In this document: positions 17,101 through 26,076 of the stretch, piece by piece
Position numbering within the stretch: the first letter of the stretch is position 1
Layout: every line of letters begins with the position of its first letter
NCBI GenBank assembly: GCA_011391175.1
Contig: JAABQZ010000008.1
Location: forward strand, 1 to 43,804
DNA length: 43,804 nt
Source of the DNA: Methylophilaceae bacterium
GTDB taxonomy: Bacteria; Pseudomonadota; Gammaproteobacteria; Burkholderiales; Methylophilaceae
Direction: 5' to 3'
The notes under the pieces: model-generated
Told to the model about the DNA's origin: nothing
Databases searched by the model: none
The model's input: only the letters and a program-made list of their open reading frames with translations
Made by a program: the position numbers and the translations under genes

Positions 17101-19355
17101 GCAAGCGTTACGAATCTAATGAAGTAAAAGACAACACGTCAGATGCTAGCCAAACAAGCGCACAGGTGGATGAAGAATTACTCACCATGTTTATAGAAGA
17201 GGCGCGCGAAATCATGCCAGAAATTGGTGCTGATTTACGTGCTTGGCGCTCTGATCCTAAGCAATTAGCACATCCAGATGCTTTGCAGCGTGCTTTACAC
17301 ACGCTGAAAGGTAGTGCGCGTATGGCAGGCCAAGTCGCTTTGGGCGATGCAGTACACGAGCTAGAAGATGGAATAATTCGTGAGCTCAAACGCAAAACTG
17401 GTGAGATAGATTTTGAAACTATGTTTGTTGAGCTGGATAAAATTGGTAGCTTATTTGAGCAGGCCATGGGTGCAACACCTGAAGAAGTTATTAGTCAGAT
17501 TAAGCCAGTAGACACGGCGCCGGCAGGTAGGGCGTCAGATCGAAAAGCACAATTCCTGCGCATGCGTGCGGATACGTTAGACAGGCTAATTAATGAAGCA
17601 GGTGAGATTTCGATCATACGCTCACGTTTAGATAGGGAGTTGACAGGCTTTAAACAGTCATCTCATGATTTAAGCGATAGCTTAACGCGTCTACGCGCAT
17701 ATTTGCGTGAGTTAGAGATTGAGGCCGAAACGCAATTGCAATCGCGTATGAGTATATTGCAAGAGGCGAACGAGACATTTGACCCCTTAGAGTTTGACCG
17801 ATTTACACGTTTACAAGAGCTTACTCGCATGATTGCGGAAAGCGTGAATGACGTGGGTACAATTCAAAACAGCTTAATTACTAATTTGGATCACTCTGAA
17901 GCTGCTTTACAACAACAAAACCGCATGAACCGTGATTTGCAACAAAACTTGCTGGGTGTGCGTATGTTGCCGTTTAAACAGATTTCAGAGCGTTTGCAAC
18001 GTATTGTGCGTCAAACTGCCCGTGAGCTTAAAAAATCGGTAAGCTTGGTCATCGATGGTGAAACAACAGAGATTGACCGTAGCGTCCTGGATAAACTAGG
18101 TGCGCCGCTTGAGCACTTACTGAGAAATGCAGTAGCACATGGTATTGAAAGCCCTGCAGAGCGCAAAAAGAAAAATAAACTAGAAACAGGGACTATTACC
18201 TTAAAAGTGCGTCAGGAAAATGAAGAGATTCATATTGCGGTAAGTGATGATGGTGCAGGCATTAATTTGGCACGTGTTAAAGAAAAGGCCATTCAAAATA
18301 ATCTTATCGAGGCGAATGCCGATGTGAGCGATCAAGCTTTGATGTCGGTGATTTTTGAATCAGGTTTTTCTACTGCTGATAGAGTTTCACAAATTGCTGG
18401 TCGCGGCGTGGGCCTAGATGTCGTGCGTAACGATATTAGTGGCTTAGGCGGCCGCGTTGAGTTAAGCAGCGAGTATGGTAAAGGCACCTTATTTAATGTT
18501 AACCTGCCGGTTACCTTATCTGTATCGCAGGTGTTGGTGGTGCGTTCGGGCACCTCAACTTATGCTTTGCCAGTGGGTATTATTGAGCAGGCACAAAAAA
18601 TTAAACGGCCACAATTAGCAGATGCTTATGTAGCCGAAGAAATCGTCTGGTCAGATAAACAATATGCAATTCATTATTTAGGGGCGTTGCTTGGCAATAA
18701 CGAACAGCGGCCTGAAGACCACGCTTATAACTCTATCCTATTATTGCGTGTGGGCTCGTTTAGCATTGCCTTGCATGTGGATGAGGTAATTGGTAACCAA
18801 GAAGCGGTGATGAAGCCGATTGGTGCGCAGTTAGCGCGTGTTCCTGGTATTGTCGGCGCGACGGTAACTGGTGATGGTAATATCATGTTAGTGATTAACC
18901 CTGTGCAGTTAGTTGCGCGTGCCATATTAACCATAGGTACTACTAGCCGTCCTAGCGTCGATACTGAGCAGGCTAAATATCGTGTCATGGTGGTGGATGA
19001 CTCACTGACCATGCGCAAAGTGTTAAGTCGCTTGTTAGAACGTGAAGGATTTGAGGTGATTGTGGCAAAAGATGGTATTGATGCGATGCAAATCTTGCTG
19101 GATACTACGCCAGACGCCATTTTAACCGATATTGAAATGCCACGCATGGATGGTTTTGCGCTGGCCCGTAACATCCGTGATGATGCGCGTACCGCCAGTA
19201 CACCTCTGATTATGATTAGCTCTCGCACGGCCGATAAGCACCAAAACTTAGCTAAAGATATTGGCGTTGATGCCTTCTTTGGTAAGCCTGTGCATGATGA
19301 GGAGTTGGTGAGTAAAGTCAATGAGTTAATTGTACAAAAACGATCAATACATTAG
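14139..19355 (+). CDS. chpA: Chemosensory hybrid histidine kinase ChpA/PilL
   Basis: 1738 residues from a GTG start with GGAG 9 nt upstream. The N-terminal half is a series of Hpt-like helical modules. Two carry the full phospho-histidine motif: H679 in SFHTLKGSGRTVG and H1054 in ALHTLKGSARMAG. A third has H842 in NHTLASNALAAQ without the usual KG. The first about 110 residues look like a degenerate Hpt. Then come the CheA dimerisation helices (about 1135-1300), the kinase ATP domain (N-box LLRNAVAHGIES; GRGVGLDVVRNDI), a CheW-like domain (about 1455-1600) and a C-terminal receiver with D1664 in LTDIEMPRMDG. ChpA phosphorylates PilG and PilH to control type IV pili. P. aeruginosa ChpA is much longer (2472) with more Hpt modules. 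A terminator follows. Confidence 0.95.
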   Translation: MAENFDSGPLSWVKDQINQLLESVLVNIGAVQANIHDTSPMRFSQTSLYQATGALDMVGLEGCKRFSSELEKLAGKLDKKTVNATPELIAAFEKAVKTLQSYLHDLLNGAPDIPLRLYSVLSPIVIAQGESLDESELFFPDTSNSVPKTIPTKELSDAEYASFIVEQRVAYQKSLLNWLQTKQPSAVDNMTTAVSNVSLAQQKNSNKTLWWAASAFTESLAQKEIAENQGAKKLCRKLDQELRLFADGVNKPHNNLLRDILYYVAISDIDNANILKVKEVFELDQFIDKKSSINFIGSSIDADETALVEQLIEELEKLRDIWDEISNTLNFSKIDSKTSTSPVHIDNVLITRFSDEIGASQSVAQNLSQVLFVDFYSVLQQAANTLRDDASKVNHAALIEVAAALNLIESALKNYADLDPQQLERLHSELMRLESISSGEIYDKLDADRSGELDRDTVKALVIHINESLKIVEQALDSYFRNPKEKAPLTLTPQPIKQVSAVFDMLGLVTPTAIANASSQYIEYFQQDDYAVNQADFELVAESLSMLGLYADEMPKIRPESEKALEGALDRLNVALTNAGVFKVTTTKASFANVKNTQEATVSSEELIEQAVSKDNAPTVLPTVMGGPTVTDQALDAELLDIYLTEAEEVLAHIAQNCQALRVNVTDNEAVVEIRRSFHTLKGSGRTVGLNALGEVAGKVEFFLNDVLDKKRNLHPKQLGVIEQVSAAFADWTAELRANDQVEVNQEAWIARIAEMPNLDADVGASDEVKVETSTSEKDKPVSTKKAEPQVLIGGTRKMSRALYDIFIRESGQNITLLEQDAVKLAAHGALPPAKAAQHANHTLASNALAAQFDPLGELSRALERWLDEVTPIWSPEYVDLYCNTVKSISAMWQKVSELKNPRSANALIKVLNQATLQAKQHNALSLDDIGIDNIDNAELQTDATVMLEESAEMQVTTAPNEFVGLEETPTFEETSADHLEVKLITEGKRYESNEVKDNTSDASQTSAQVDEELLTMFIEEAREIMPEIGADLRAWRSDPKQLAHPDALQRALHTLKGSARMAGQVALGDAVHELEDGIIRELKRKTGEIDFETMFVELDKIGSLFEQAMGATPEEVISQIKPVDTAPAGRASDRKAQFLRMRADTLDRLINEAGEISIIRSRLDRELTGFKQSSHDLSDSLTRLRAYLRELEIEAETQLQSRMSILQEANETFDPLEFDRFTRLQELTRMIAESVNDVGTIQNSLITNLDHSEAALQQQNRMNRDLQQNLLGVRMLPFKQISERLQRIVRQTARELKKSVSLVIDGETTEIDRSVLDKLGAPLEHLLRNAVAHGIESPAERKKKNKLETGTITLKVRQENEEIHIAVSDDGAGINLARVKEKAIQNNLIEANADVSDQALMSVIFESGFSTADRVSQIAGRGVGLDVVRNDISGLGGRVELSSEYGKGTLFNVNLPVTLSVSQVLVVRSGTSTYALPVGIIEQAQKIKRPQLADAYVAEEIVWSDKQYAIHYLGALLGNNEQRPEDHAYNSILLLRVGSFSIALHVDEVIGNQEAVMKPIGAQLARVPGIVGATVTGDGNIMLVINPVQLVARAILTIGTTSRPSVDTEQAKYRVMVVDDSLTMRKVLSRLLEREGFEVIVAKDGIDAMQILLDTTPDAILTDIEMPRMDGFALARNIRDDARTASTPLIMISSRTADKHQNLAKDIGVDAFFGKPVHDEELVSKVNELIVQKRSIH

Positions 19356-19372
19356 TTTAAAAGTCTTTAAAA

Positions 19373-19409
19373 AACCGCTTAGCTGAAACATTCGCTGAGC
19401 GGTTTTTTT
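19373..19409 (+). terminator. Rho-independent terminator of the pil-chp operon
   Basis: The stem AACCGCTTAGC (19373-19383) pairs with GCTGAGCGGTT (19394-19404) with one G-T wobble, then a run of Ts to 19409. It separates chpA from dnaE. Confidence 0.9.
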
Positions 19410-19455
19410 ATTTTGCATACTGCAATTCTGGCTGGCTTGCGGGTAAAATAGCAGC

Positions 19456-22400
19456 ATGCAAGATGTCGCTTTCAATTCACAAATACCTCAGCCGCAATTT
19501 GTACACTTGCGCTGCCACAGTGAGTATTCGATTGTGGATGGCATTGTGCGTATTGATGACTATATTGACGCCGCGAATAAAGACGCCATGCCAGCATTAG
19601 CGTTGGGTGATTTAAGTAATTTATTTGGTGCCATTAAGTTTTACAAAGCGGCGCGCGGCAAAGGCGTCAAACCTATTATTAGCTGTGATTTGTGGCTAGA
19701 GAACACCAAAAATCGCGATCAAGCTTTTCGTATTTTACTATTGGTACAAAATAGTGCGGGCTATTTCAAGTTGTGTCAGCTGATTAGTCGTGCCTACCTT
19801 GAAAATCAATACCGCGGACGTGCAGAAATAAAACAAGACTGGCTGTTCGATAGTGAAGGTTTGATTTTAATTTCCGGCAATAAGCATAGCGATATTGGTG
19901 CTGCCCTGCATGCCAATAATCATGCGGCTGCTGGTGCGCTGGTTAAAACATGGTCTGAACACTTTCCAAACAGATTTTATTTAGAGTTGCAACGCACGGC
20001 AACTGGCGACGCAACGCAAGAAGCCTTGATTAATCAAGTATTAAGTTTAGCCAGTCAGCACGATTTACCCGTGGTGGCTACGCATCCCATTCAATTCATC
20101 ACGTCAGACGATTTTATGGCGCATGAGGCGCGTACTTGTATCGCTGAGGGCTATATGTTGGCGGATAGCCGACGCCCGAAAAACTTTACGCAGGACCAAT
20201 ATTTTAAAACTCAGGCGCAAATGTGCGCGTTGTTTGTAGATATCCCTGAAGCGCTGGCTAACACAGTTGAAATCGCTAAGCGATGTAATTTAACTATTAC
20301 GCTTGGAAAAAACTATTTACCCAATTTCCCTACGCCCAATAATGAAGGCTTGGATGCTTATTTAATACAACAATCCCAACTTGGCTTAGATGCGCGCCTG
20401 CTGGTGTTGTATCCAGATGAAAATTTGCGTGAGAAAAAACGTGCCGAATACGAAACGCGGCTACTGTTTGAATGCAACATCATTAACCAGATGGGTTTTG
20501 CGGGCTACTTTTTAATTGTGGCTGATTTCATTAACTGGGCTAAACACAATGGTGTGCCGGTTGGCCCTGGGCGAGGCTCTGGTGCTGGCTCACTGGTGGC
20601 ATACAGCTTAAATATTACCGATCTTGATCCGCTGGCATACAACTTACTGTTTGAGCGATTTTTAAACCCAGACCGCGTTTCCATGCCAGATTTCGACATC
20701 GATTTTTGCATGGATGGTCGCGATCGCGTCATTGATTACGTCAAGCAAAAATACGGCCTAGATGCAGTGTCACAAATTGCCACCTTCGGTACCATGGCGG
20801 CTAAAGCGGTGATTCGTGATGTTGGGCGCGTGTTGGATTTGCCATTTAATTTCGTCGATGGCATTGCCAAGCTGATTCCATTAGAGTTGGGTATTACCCT
20901 AAGTGCTGCACTAGAAAAAGAGCCGCAACTGCAAGAGCGACGGGAGTCTGAAGAAGAGGTGGCGCAGTTGCTGGAACTCGCCTTGCGCTTAGAAGGTTTA
21001 GTGCGCAATGTCGGTATGCATGCGGGTGGCGTACTCATCAGCCCAGGCAAAATTTCAGATTTCTCACCTATTTATTGCCAAGCCGATGGTGGCAGCTTAG
21101 TTAGTCAATACGACAAAGACGATGTTGAGGCCGTTGGTTTGGTGAAGTTCGACTTTTTGGGCTTACGCACGCTGACGATTTTAGAGTTAGCTTTAGAAAA
21201 CGCTAACAAACAGCGTGCAGCGAACATAAATGGTAGCCCCGAGAGCCGCGCTCCGCTATCCTTCCAGAGTATCCCGTTAGATGATAAAGCCAGCTATCAA
21301 TTACTAAAGACAGCTAATACCACGGCGGTGTTTCAGTTAGAGTCGCGCGGCATGAAAGATATGTTGAAGCAAGCTAAGCCTGATTGCTTTGAAGACATTA
21401 TCGCGTTAGTAGCGCTGTATCGACCTGGCCCAATGGATCTAATCCCAGATTTTTGCCGACGCAAGCATGGCCAACAACGCGTGGAATATCCACACCCTGC
21501 GACTGAATCGATATTAAAAGAAACCTATGGCATTGCAGTGTATCAAGAGCAGGTGATGCAGATTGCACAGGTGGTAGCGGGCTATAGCTTGGGTGGCGCC
21601 GATTTACTACGGCGTGCCATGGGTAAAAAGAAAAAAGAAGAGATGGACGCACAGCGTGCCATTTTTACCGAAGGTGCGCTTAAAAATGGCCTGAATGAGC
21701 GCCAAGCGACTGAACTATTTGATTTGCTGGAAAAATTTGCCGGCTATGGCTTTAATAAATCGCACGCCGCGGCTTATGCGCTAGTTGCCTATCACACTGC
21801 TTATTTAAAAACGCATTATCCTGCTGCATTTTTGGCCTCTACCATGTCGGCAGACATGAACAACACCGACAACATCCATTTGTTTTTTGATGATTGCGCG
21901 CCTAATAAAGTAGAGGTGCTGCCGCCAGATATTAATCAAAGTGGTTACCGCTTTGAGCCGCTGAATAATAGCCAAATTTTGTACGGCTTGGGTGCGGTAA
22001 AAGGTACTGGGCTGGCGGCGATTGAGGTTATTTTGGCAGCACGTGCGCAAGATGGGCCATTTAAGAGTTTATTCGATTTTTGTAATCGCCTAGATTTACG
22101 CAAAGTGAATCGGCGCGTGATTGAGTCACTGATTCGGGTGGGTGCGTTTGACAAGCTAGAGCCAAATCGCGCCGCTTTGCTGGCAGGTGTCAGCATGGCT
22201 ATTGGCGTGGCGGAGCAAAGCAATAGCCATGCGGGCCAAAACAGTTTATTCGGCTGCGTGGCTGAGGCTAAACATGAATTACCCAACGTGCCTGCCTGGT
22301 CCCCAGAACAGGCGTTGATAGAAGAAAAGGCGGCGCTTGGCTTTTACTTGAGTGGTCATCCGTTTTTAAATGTGAAAGAGGATATTAGCCAGTTTGTGCG

Positions 22401-22947
22401 CGGCACGCTGGCAGATTTGCAGCCGCAAGAACAGCCCAAACTGTTGGCGGGTATCGTCACAGGCGTACGTATACGCATGACGCAGCGCGGCAAAATGGCG
22501 ATTGTGACCATTGATGATGCGGTTTCACGTGTGGATGTGGTGGTAGGTAGCGAGCTGTTAAGTCAATCTACTGCACTTATCAAAGAGGACGCGGTATTGG
22601 TGGTGGAAGGTCGTATCAGCAATGATGATTTTTCTGGGGGAATTCGTGTCAGTGCTCGAAAACTGTACGATTTAGCCACTGCACGCAGTGCCCACGCTAG
22701 CATGCTTAAACTCTCTTGCAACGGTCAATCGGATGCGGTGAAACTCACAAATATTTTAAGTGCTTATCGCAGAAGTACAGCCCAACCAGACAAAAAACTC
22801 TGCCCAGTTAAAATTGAATATCATAATGCGCAAGGCCAAGCCAGTTTAATGTTGGGGGATGCTTGGCGTGTAGAATTACAAGATGAATTATTACAGCATC
22901 TGCGTGCGTGGTTATCAGTAGAAAATGTAAAAATCCTTTATAATTAA
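19456..22947 (+). CDS. dnaE: DNA polymerase III alpha subunit DnaE
   Basis: 1163 residues, essentially the length of E. coli DnaE (1160). The PHP domain opens with FVHLRCHSEYSIVDGI; the motif GPGRGSGAGSLVAYSL and the catalytic acidic motif PDFDIDFCMDGRD (residues 411-423, C-family polymerase palm) follow. Later come ALYRPGPMDLIPDF, GYGFNKSHAAAYALVAYHTA, then the helix-hairpin-helix and OB-fold regions (ILAGIVTGVRI-like strands) at the C-terminus. It is the replicative polymerase subunit. The two downstream genes, accA and tilS, continue an order also known in enterobacteria (dnaE-accA, with tilS farther along). Confidence 0.98.
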   Translation: MQDVAFNSQIPQPQFVHLRCHSEYSIVDGIVRIDDYIDAANKDAMPALALGDLSNLFGAIKFYKAARGKGVKPIISCDLWLENTKNRDQAFRILLLVQNSAGYFKLCQLISRAYLENQYRGRAEIKQDWLFDSEGLILISGNKHSDIGAALHANNHAAAGALVKTWSEHFPNRFYLELQRTATGDATQEALINQVLSLASQHDLPVVATHPIQFITSDDFMAHEARTCIAEGYMLADSRRPKNFTQDQYFKTQAQMCALFVDIPEALANTVEIAKRCNLTITLGKNYLPNFPTPNNEGLDAYLIQQSQLGLDARLLVLYPDENLREKKRAEYETRLLFECNIINQMGFAGYFLIVADFINWAKHNGVPVGPGRGSGAGSLVAYSLNITDLDPLAYNLLFERFLNPDRVSMPDFDIDFCMDGRDRVIDYVKQKYGLDAVSQIATFGTMAAKAVIRDVGRVLDLPFNFVDGIAKLIPLELGITLSAALEKEPQLQERRESEEEVAQLLELALRLEGLVRNVGMHAGGVLISPGKISDFSPIYCQADGGSLVSQYDKDDVEAVGLVKFDFLGLRTLTILELALENANKQRAANINGSPESRAPLSFQSIPLDDKASYQLLKTANTTAVFQLESRGMKDMLKQAKPDCFEDIIALVALYRPGPMDLIPDFCRRKHGQQRVEYPHPATESILKETYGIAVYQEQVMQIAQVVAGYSLGGADLLRRAMGKKKKEEMDAQRAIFTEGALKNGLNERQATELFDLLEKFAGYGFNKSHAAAYALVAYHTAYLKTHYPAAFLASTMSADMNNTDNIHLFFDDCAPNKVEVLPPDINQSGYRFEPLNNSQILYGLGAVKGTGLAAIEVILAARAQDGPFKSLFDFCNRLDLRKVNRRVIESLIRVGAFDKLEPNRAALLAGVSMAIGVAEQSNSHAGQNSLFGCVAEAKHELPNVPAWSPEQALIEEKAALGFYLSGHPFLNVKEDISQFVRGTLADLQPQEQPKLLAGIVTGVRIRMTQRGKMAIVTIDDAVSRVDVVVGSELLSQSTALIKEDAVLVVEGRISNDDFSGGIRVSARKLYDLATARSAHASMLKLSCNGQSDAVKLTNILSAYRRSTAQPDKKLCPVKIEYHNAQGQASLMLGDAWRVELQDELLQHLRAWLSVENVKILYN

Positions 22948-22971
22948 GCAACACCAAATTAAACGGTAAAT

Positions 22972-23967
22972 ATGACTAGTAGACGCACTACAGACACAAA
23001 AATAAGCTATCTGGATTTCGAGCAGGGCATCGCTGAGATGGAAAAGCGTATTGACGCACTGCAAGTGTCGCATGACGACCATGATCATCTGGACATTAGT
23101 AAAGAGCTTGATCAACTGCAGAAAAAAAACAAAAAAATGCTGGAAGACACTTACAATAATTTAAGTGCTTGGCAAATCTCACAGGTGGCGCGCCACCCAC
23201 AACGGCCTTATACGCTAGACTATATCCGAGAGCTATTTACCGACTTTGAAGAATTGCATGGCGACCGTGCCTATGCGGATGATCCAGCGATTGTCGGCGG
23301 TATTGCGCGATTTGAAGGTGAGCCTGTCATGGTGATTGGCCACCAAAAAGGCCGCGATGTGAAAGAGCGCCAATACCGTAATTTTGGCATGCCGCGCCCA
23401 GAGGGTTATCGCAAAGCCTTAAGACTATTTCGTTTGGCCGAAAAATTTGGTTTGCCGATTATTACCCTCATTGACACTCCAGGTGCTTACCCCGGCATCG
23501 GCGCTGAAGAGCGCGGTCAAAGTGAGGCCATTGCTAAAAATTTATACGTCATGAGCGAGCTTAAAACACCTATTATTGGTGTGGTGATTGGCGAAGGTGG
23601 TTCTGGCGGGGCATTAGCGCTTGGCGTCGTCGATCAACTGATTATGCTGCAATATTCAACCTATTCAGTTATTTCGCCAGAAGGTTGCGCCAGTATTTTA
23701 TGGAAAAGTGCTAGCAAAGCACCCGAGGCTGCGGAAACATTAGCGATTACCGCAGTCAGGTTAAAAGCGTTAGGCTTGGTCGATGTGATTGTATCTGAGC
23801 CTTTAGGTGGCGCGCATCGTGATGTGCAAGCAACGATGGATTCAATGCGACGCATCTTAAAAACCGAGTTGGCGGCATTGCAGAAGAAAAATACCGAAAA
23901 ATTACTCGCCGCACGATATGAGCGTTTAATGGGCTATGGCAAGTTCAAAGAAACTGCCAGCAAGTAA
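22972..23967 (+). CDS. accA: Acetyl-CoA carboxylase carboxyltransferase subunit alpha
   Basis: 331 residues, slightly longer than E. coli AccA owing to about ten extra N-terminal residues before [62 protein letters not shown] and [17 protein letters not shown] are diagnostic and contain the oxyanion-hole glycines. With AccD (not in the window) it transfers carboxyl from biotin-carrier protein to acetyl-CoA, the first committed step of fatty-acid synthesis, in the cytoplasm. It starts 24 bp after dnaE. Its 3' end overlaps the tilS start by 32 bp. Confidence 0.98.
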   Translation: MTSRRTTDTKISYLDFEQGIAEMEKRIDALQVSHDDHDHLDISKELDQLQKKNKKMLEDTYNNLSAWQISQVARHPQRPYTLDYIRELFTDFEELHGDRAYADDPAIVGGIARFEGEPVMVIGHQKGRDVKERQYRNFGMPRPEGYRKALRLFRLAEKFGLPIITLIDTPGAYPGIGAEERGQSEAIAKNLYVMSELKTPIIGVVIGEGGSGGALALGVVDQLIMLQYSTYSVISPEGCASILWKSASKAPEAAETLAITAVRLKALGLVDVIVSEPLGGAHRDVQATMDSMRRILKTELAALQKKNTEKLLAARYERLMGYGKFKETASK

Positions 23968-25321
23968 TTCGTCAACCAATAAAAAAGCAGCTCTGCCGCA
24001 ACGATTGCAAGCTTTCTTGCTGCAGGCTTTTTTAGCGGATGTTTTTTTAAGCAAAAATTTAGTCAATCCTAAATTAGTGCTGGCTTTTAGCGGTGGTTTA
24101 GACTCTTGCGTGTTGCTACATCTGCTGGTTCAAGTCAATAAAACGCTTCCGTTTCAGTTATCTGCGCAGCATGTGCATCATGGCTTAAGCGTTAATGCTG
24201 ACACTTGGTCCGATTTGTGTGCAGATACCTGTATGTCCTTAAACGTACCACTCAAAATTACAAAAGTGCAAGTCAATAATCAAGGCTTGGGTATTGAAGC
24301 GGCGGCGCGAGAGGCGAGATACCATGCGTTATTTCAAGCGGATGCCGATTTCATATTGTTAGCGCATCACCAAGACGATCAAGCTGAAACTTTTTTACTG
24401 CAACTGGCACGTGGTGCTGGTGTGAAAGGTTTGGCGGGCATGGCAGCAGTCAGCAGTAAGTTGCTACGTCCTTTGCTGGATGTGCCTCGCAAAACGTTGT
24501 TGGAGTACGCAAAACAACACAGGTTGGCTTGGGTTGAAGACGAAAGTAACCTAGAAACTAAATACGACCGTAACTTTATTCGGCATCTAGTTCTACCTGT
24601 GCTGGCTAAGCAATATGCCGCAATTCGCCACACCATTAGCCGTAGCGCGCAACATATGGCGGAGGCGAATGATTTGCTTGATGAGATTGCCGCTGTAGAT
24701 GTGCAAAGCTGTTTACAAGATAGAACGCTTAATTTACTACAACTTAAGCAGCTCAGCTCGGCTCGTATTCACAATGCCCTACGCTGGTGGTTGATACAGA
24801 ATGATTGCTTTGTGCCAAGCGCTGCGCAGTTGCAGCAAATCACGCAGCAGCTGTTTTATGCTAAAACTGATGCCGCAGTTAAAATTAAAGTCAGCCCTAC
24901 ACATACGCTGCAACGTTATCGTGATTGCGCTTTTTTGCTAGTTGAAAGCCACTTACCACCTGCAATGAATTTATTGTGGCAGGGCGAAGAAAAGATGTGC
25001 TTACCTGATGGCTCGCATTTACTGTTTACACAGGCAATTGGCCAAGGCTTTGCCTTAAATCGTGTACCTAATATCAAGCTGCGCATTAAAAACCGTGAAG
25101 GTGGAGAACGCTTTCGACCTGATTTAGGTCGCCCCAGCCGTAGTTTAAAAGTAATATTGCAGGAAGCTGAAATTCCGCCTTGGCAACGTGCACAATTGCC
25201 GCTTATTTTTATGGATGAAACCTTGGTGATGATTCCTAATATTGGTACAAATTGTCTGGTAGATGTGAGCTTTAAAGCCAACGCAGATGAGATGGGCTTA
25301 GTGGCAAGTTGGCAGCAATAG
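23936..25321 (+). CDS. tilS: tRNA(Ile)-lysidine synthetase TilS
   Basis: 461 residues from the ATG at 23936, which lies inside the end of accA in another frame. A TTG near 24005 would remove about 23 residues and is a possible alternative. The PP-loop is F51-SGGLDS at 52-57, followed by QHVHHGLS and the HHQDDQAET motif. The C-terminal part has the TilS substrate-binding and C-terminal domains ([25 protein letters not shown]). The enzyme adds lysine to C34 of tRNA-Ile(CAU), so that it reads AUA; it is essential in most bacteria. Coupling to accA is likely from the overlap. Confidence 0.95.
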   Translation: MASSKKLPASNSSTNKKAALPQRLQAFLLQAFLADVFLSKNLVNPKLVLAFSGGLDSCVLLHLLVQVNKTLPFQLSAQHVHHGLSVNADTWSDLCADTCMSLNVPLKITKVQVNNQGLGIEAAAREARYHALFQADADFILLAHHQDDQAETFLLQLARGAGVKGLAGMAAVSSKLLRPLLDVPRKTLLEYAKQHRLAWVEDESNLETKYDRNFIRHLVLPVLAKQYAAIRHTISRSAQHMAEANDLLDEIAAVDVQSCLQDRTLNLLQLKQLSSARIHNALRWWLIQNDCFVPSAAQLQQITQQLFYAKTDAAVKIKVSPTHTLQRYRDCAFLLVESHLPPAMNLLWQGEEKMCLPDGSHLLFTQAIGQGFALNRVPNIKLRIKNREGGERFRPDLGRPSRSLKVILQEAEIPPWQRAQLPLIFMDETLVMIPNIGTNCLVDVSFKANADEMGLVASWQQ

Positions 25322-25360
25322 GCTTTAATTAGACGTAGTCGCTTTTAGCATAAACGTACT

Positions 25361-25396
25361 GCCCTGAAACCCGCATGGATATTGGCTTGCTGAGCA
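25361..25396. repeat. 36-bp dispersed repeat, copy 2
   Basis: This is a diverged copy of the element at 8874-8909, sharing the 15-nt core ATGGATATTGGCTTG (25375-25389) and the GCCCT and GCA ends at identical spacing. The pairing is broken at about four positions, so the hairpin is weaker. It lies between the convergent ends of tilS and tesA. Confidence 0.55.
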
Positions 25397-25407
25397 CTAT
25401 TTTTTTA
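25361..25407 (+). terminator. Possible terminator after tilS
   Basis: The imperfect hairpin GCCCTGAAACCC ... GGCTTGCTGAGC is followed on the plus strand by ACTATTTTTTT. The T-run lies inside the last codons of the convergent tesA. Stem pairing is poor, so termination strength is uncertain. Confidence 0.4.
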
Positions 25408-26074
25408 GAACTTTAGTGAGTACTGGCCATACGTTTTCTAGCAATTTGGTCTGTGCGGCGGCTGTAGGGTGTAAACCATCAGCTTGAATTAAATCTGCGT
25501 TGCCAGCCACACCTTCTAGCAAAAATGGCACCAGTGCAACGCCGTGTTTTTTGGCTAAATTTTGGTAATTTTCGCTAAATTGTCGACTGTATTTTAGGCC
25601 ATAATTGGGTGGGATTTTCATACCAATGAGTAATACTTTAGCCTTAGATTTCTTGGCTTGTTGAATCATGGCCTCTAGATTGTTCTGGGTTTCCACTGCG
25701 CTTAAACCACGTAGGCCGTCATTCCCGCCCAATTCAATCAGCACAATGTTGGGCTTTTGCAGTTTTAACATATTGGCAAAACGGCTTAAGCCGCCGCTGG
25801 TGGTTTCGCCGCTGATGCTGGTGTTAATAACCTGATAATTAATCTTCTGTTGGCTTAGATTTTGTTGATTGATTCGCTGTTGCAATAATGCCACCCAGCC
25901 CTCATGTTGTGGTATGCCATAAGCAGCAGATAAACTATCCCCAAAAACAACAATGGTTTGCGGATTTGTTTGTTTAGCATAGGCTGGTTGTGCAACCAAA
26001 GTGCTTACAACAAGACTAACTGCAGCAAACACATTAAACAGTAAATTAAAACAAGAAGGCAAGCGAGAACCCAT
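25397..26074 (-). CDS. tesA: Periplasmic SGNH arylesterase/lysophospholipase (TesA-like)
   Basis: 225 residues. A signal peptide (MGSRLPSCFN to AQPAYA, cut after about residue 33) sends it to the periplasm. The GDSL block I is VVFGDSLSAAYGI with Ser47. Block III is ELGGNDGLRG, and the catalytic pair D199-H202 is in ADGLHPT. The family hydrolyses acyl-CoA, lysophospholipid and aryl esters. AGAAAG precedes the ATG on the minus strand by about 8 nt. The start lies two bases from the divergent ABC ATPase start (CATATATG), so each gene's promoter must lie in the other's coding region or nearby. The E. coli tesA-ybbA pair is also divergent. Confidence 0.92.
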   Translation of the reverse strand: MGSRLPSCFNLLFNVFAAVSLVVSTLVAQPAYAKQTNPQTIVVFGDSLSAAYGIPQHEGWVALLQQRINQQNLSQQKINYQVINTSISGETTSGGLSRFANMLKLQKPNIVLIELGGNDGLRGLSAVETQNNLEAMIQQAKKSKAKVLLIGMKIPPNYGLKYSRQFSENYQNLAKKHGVALVPFLLEGVAGNADLIQADGLHPTAAAQTKLLENVWPVLTKVLKK

Positions 26075-26076
26075 AT

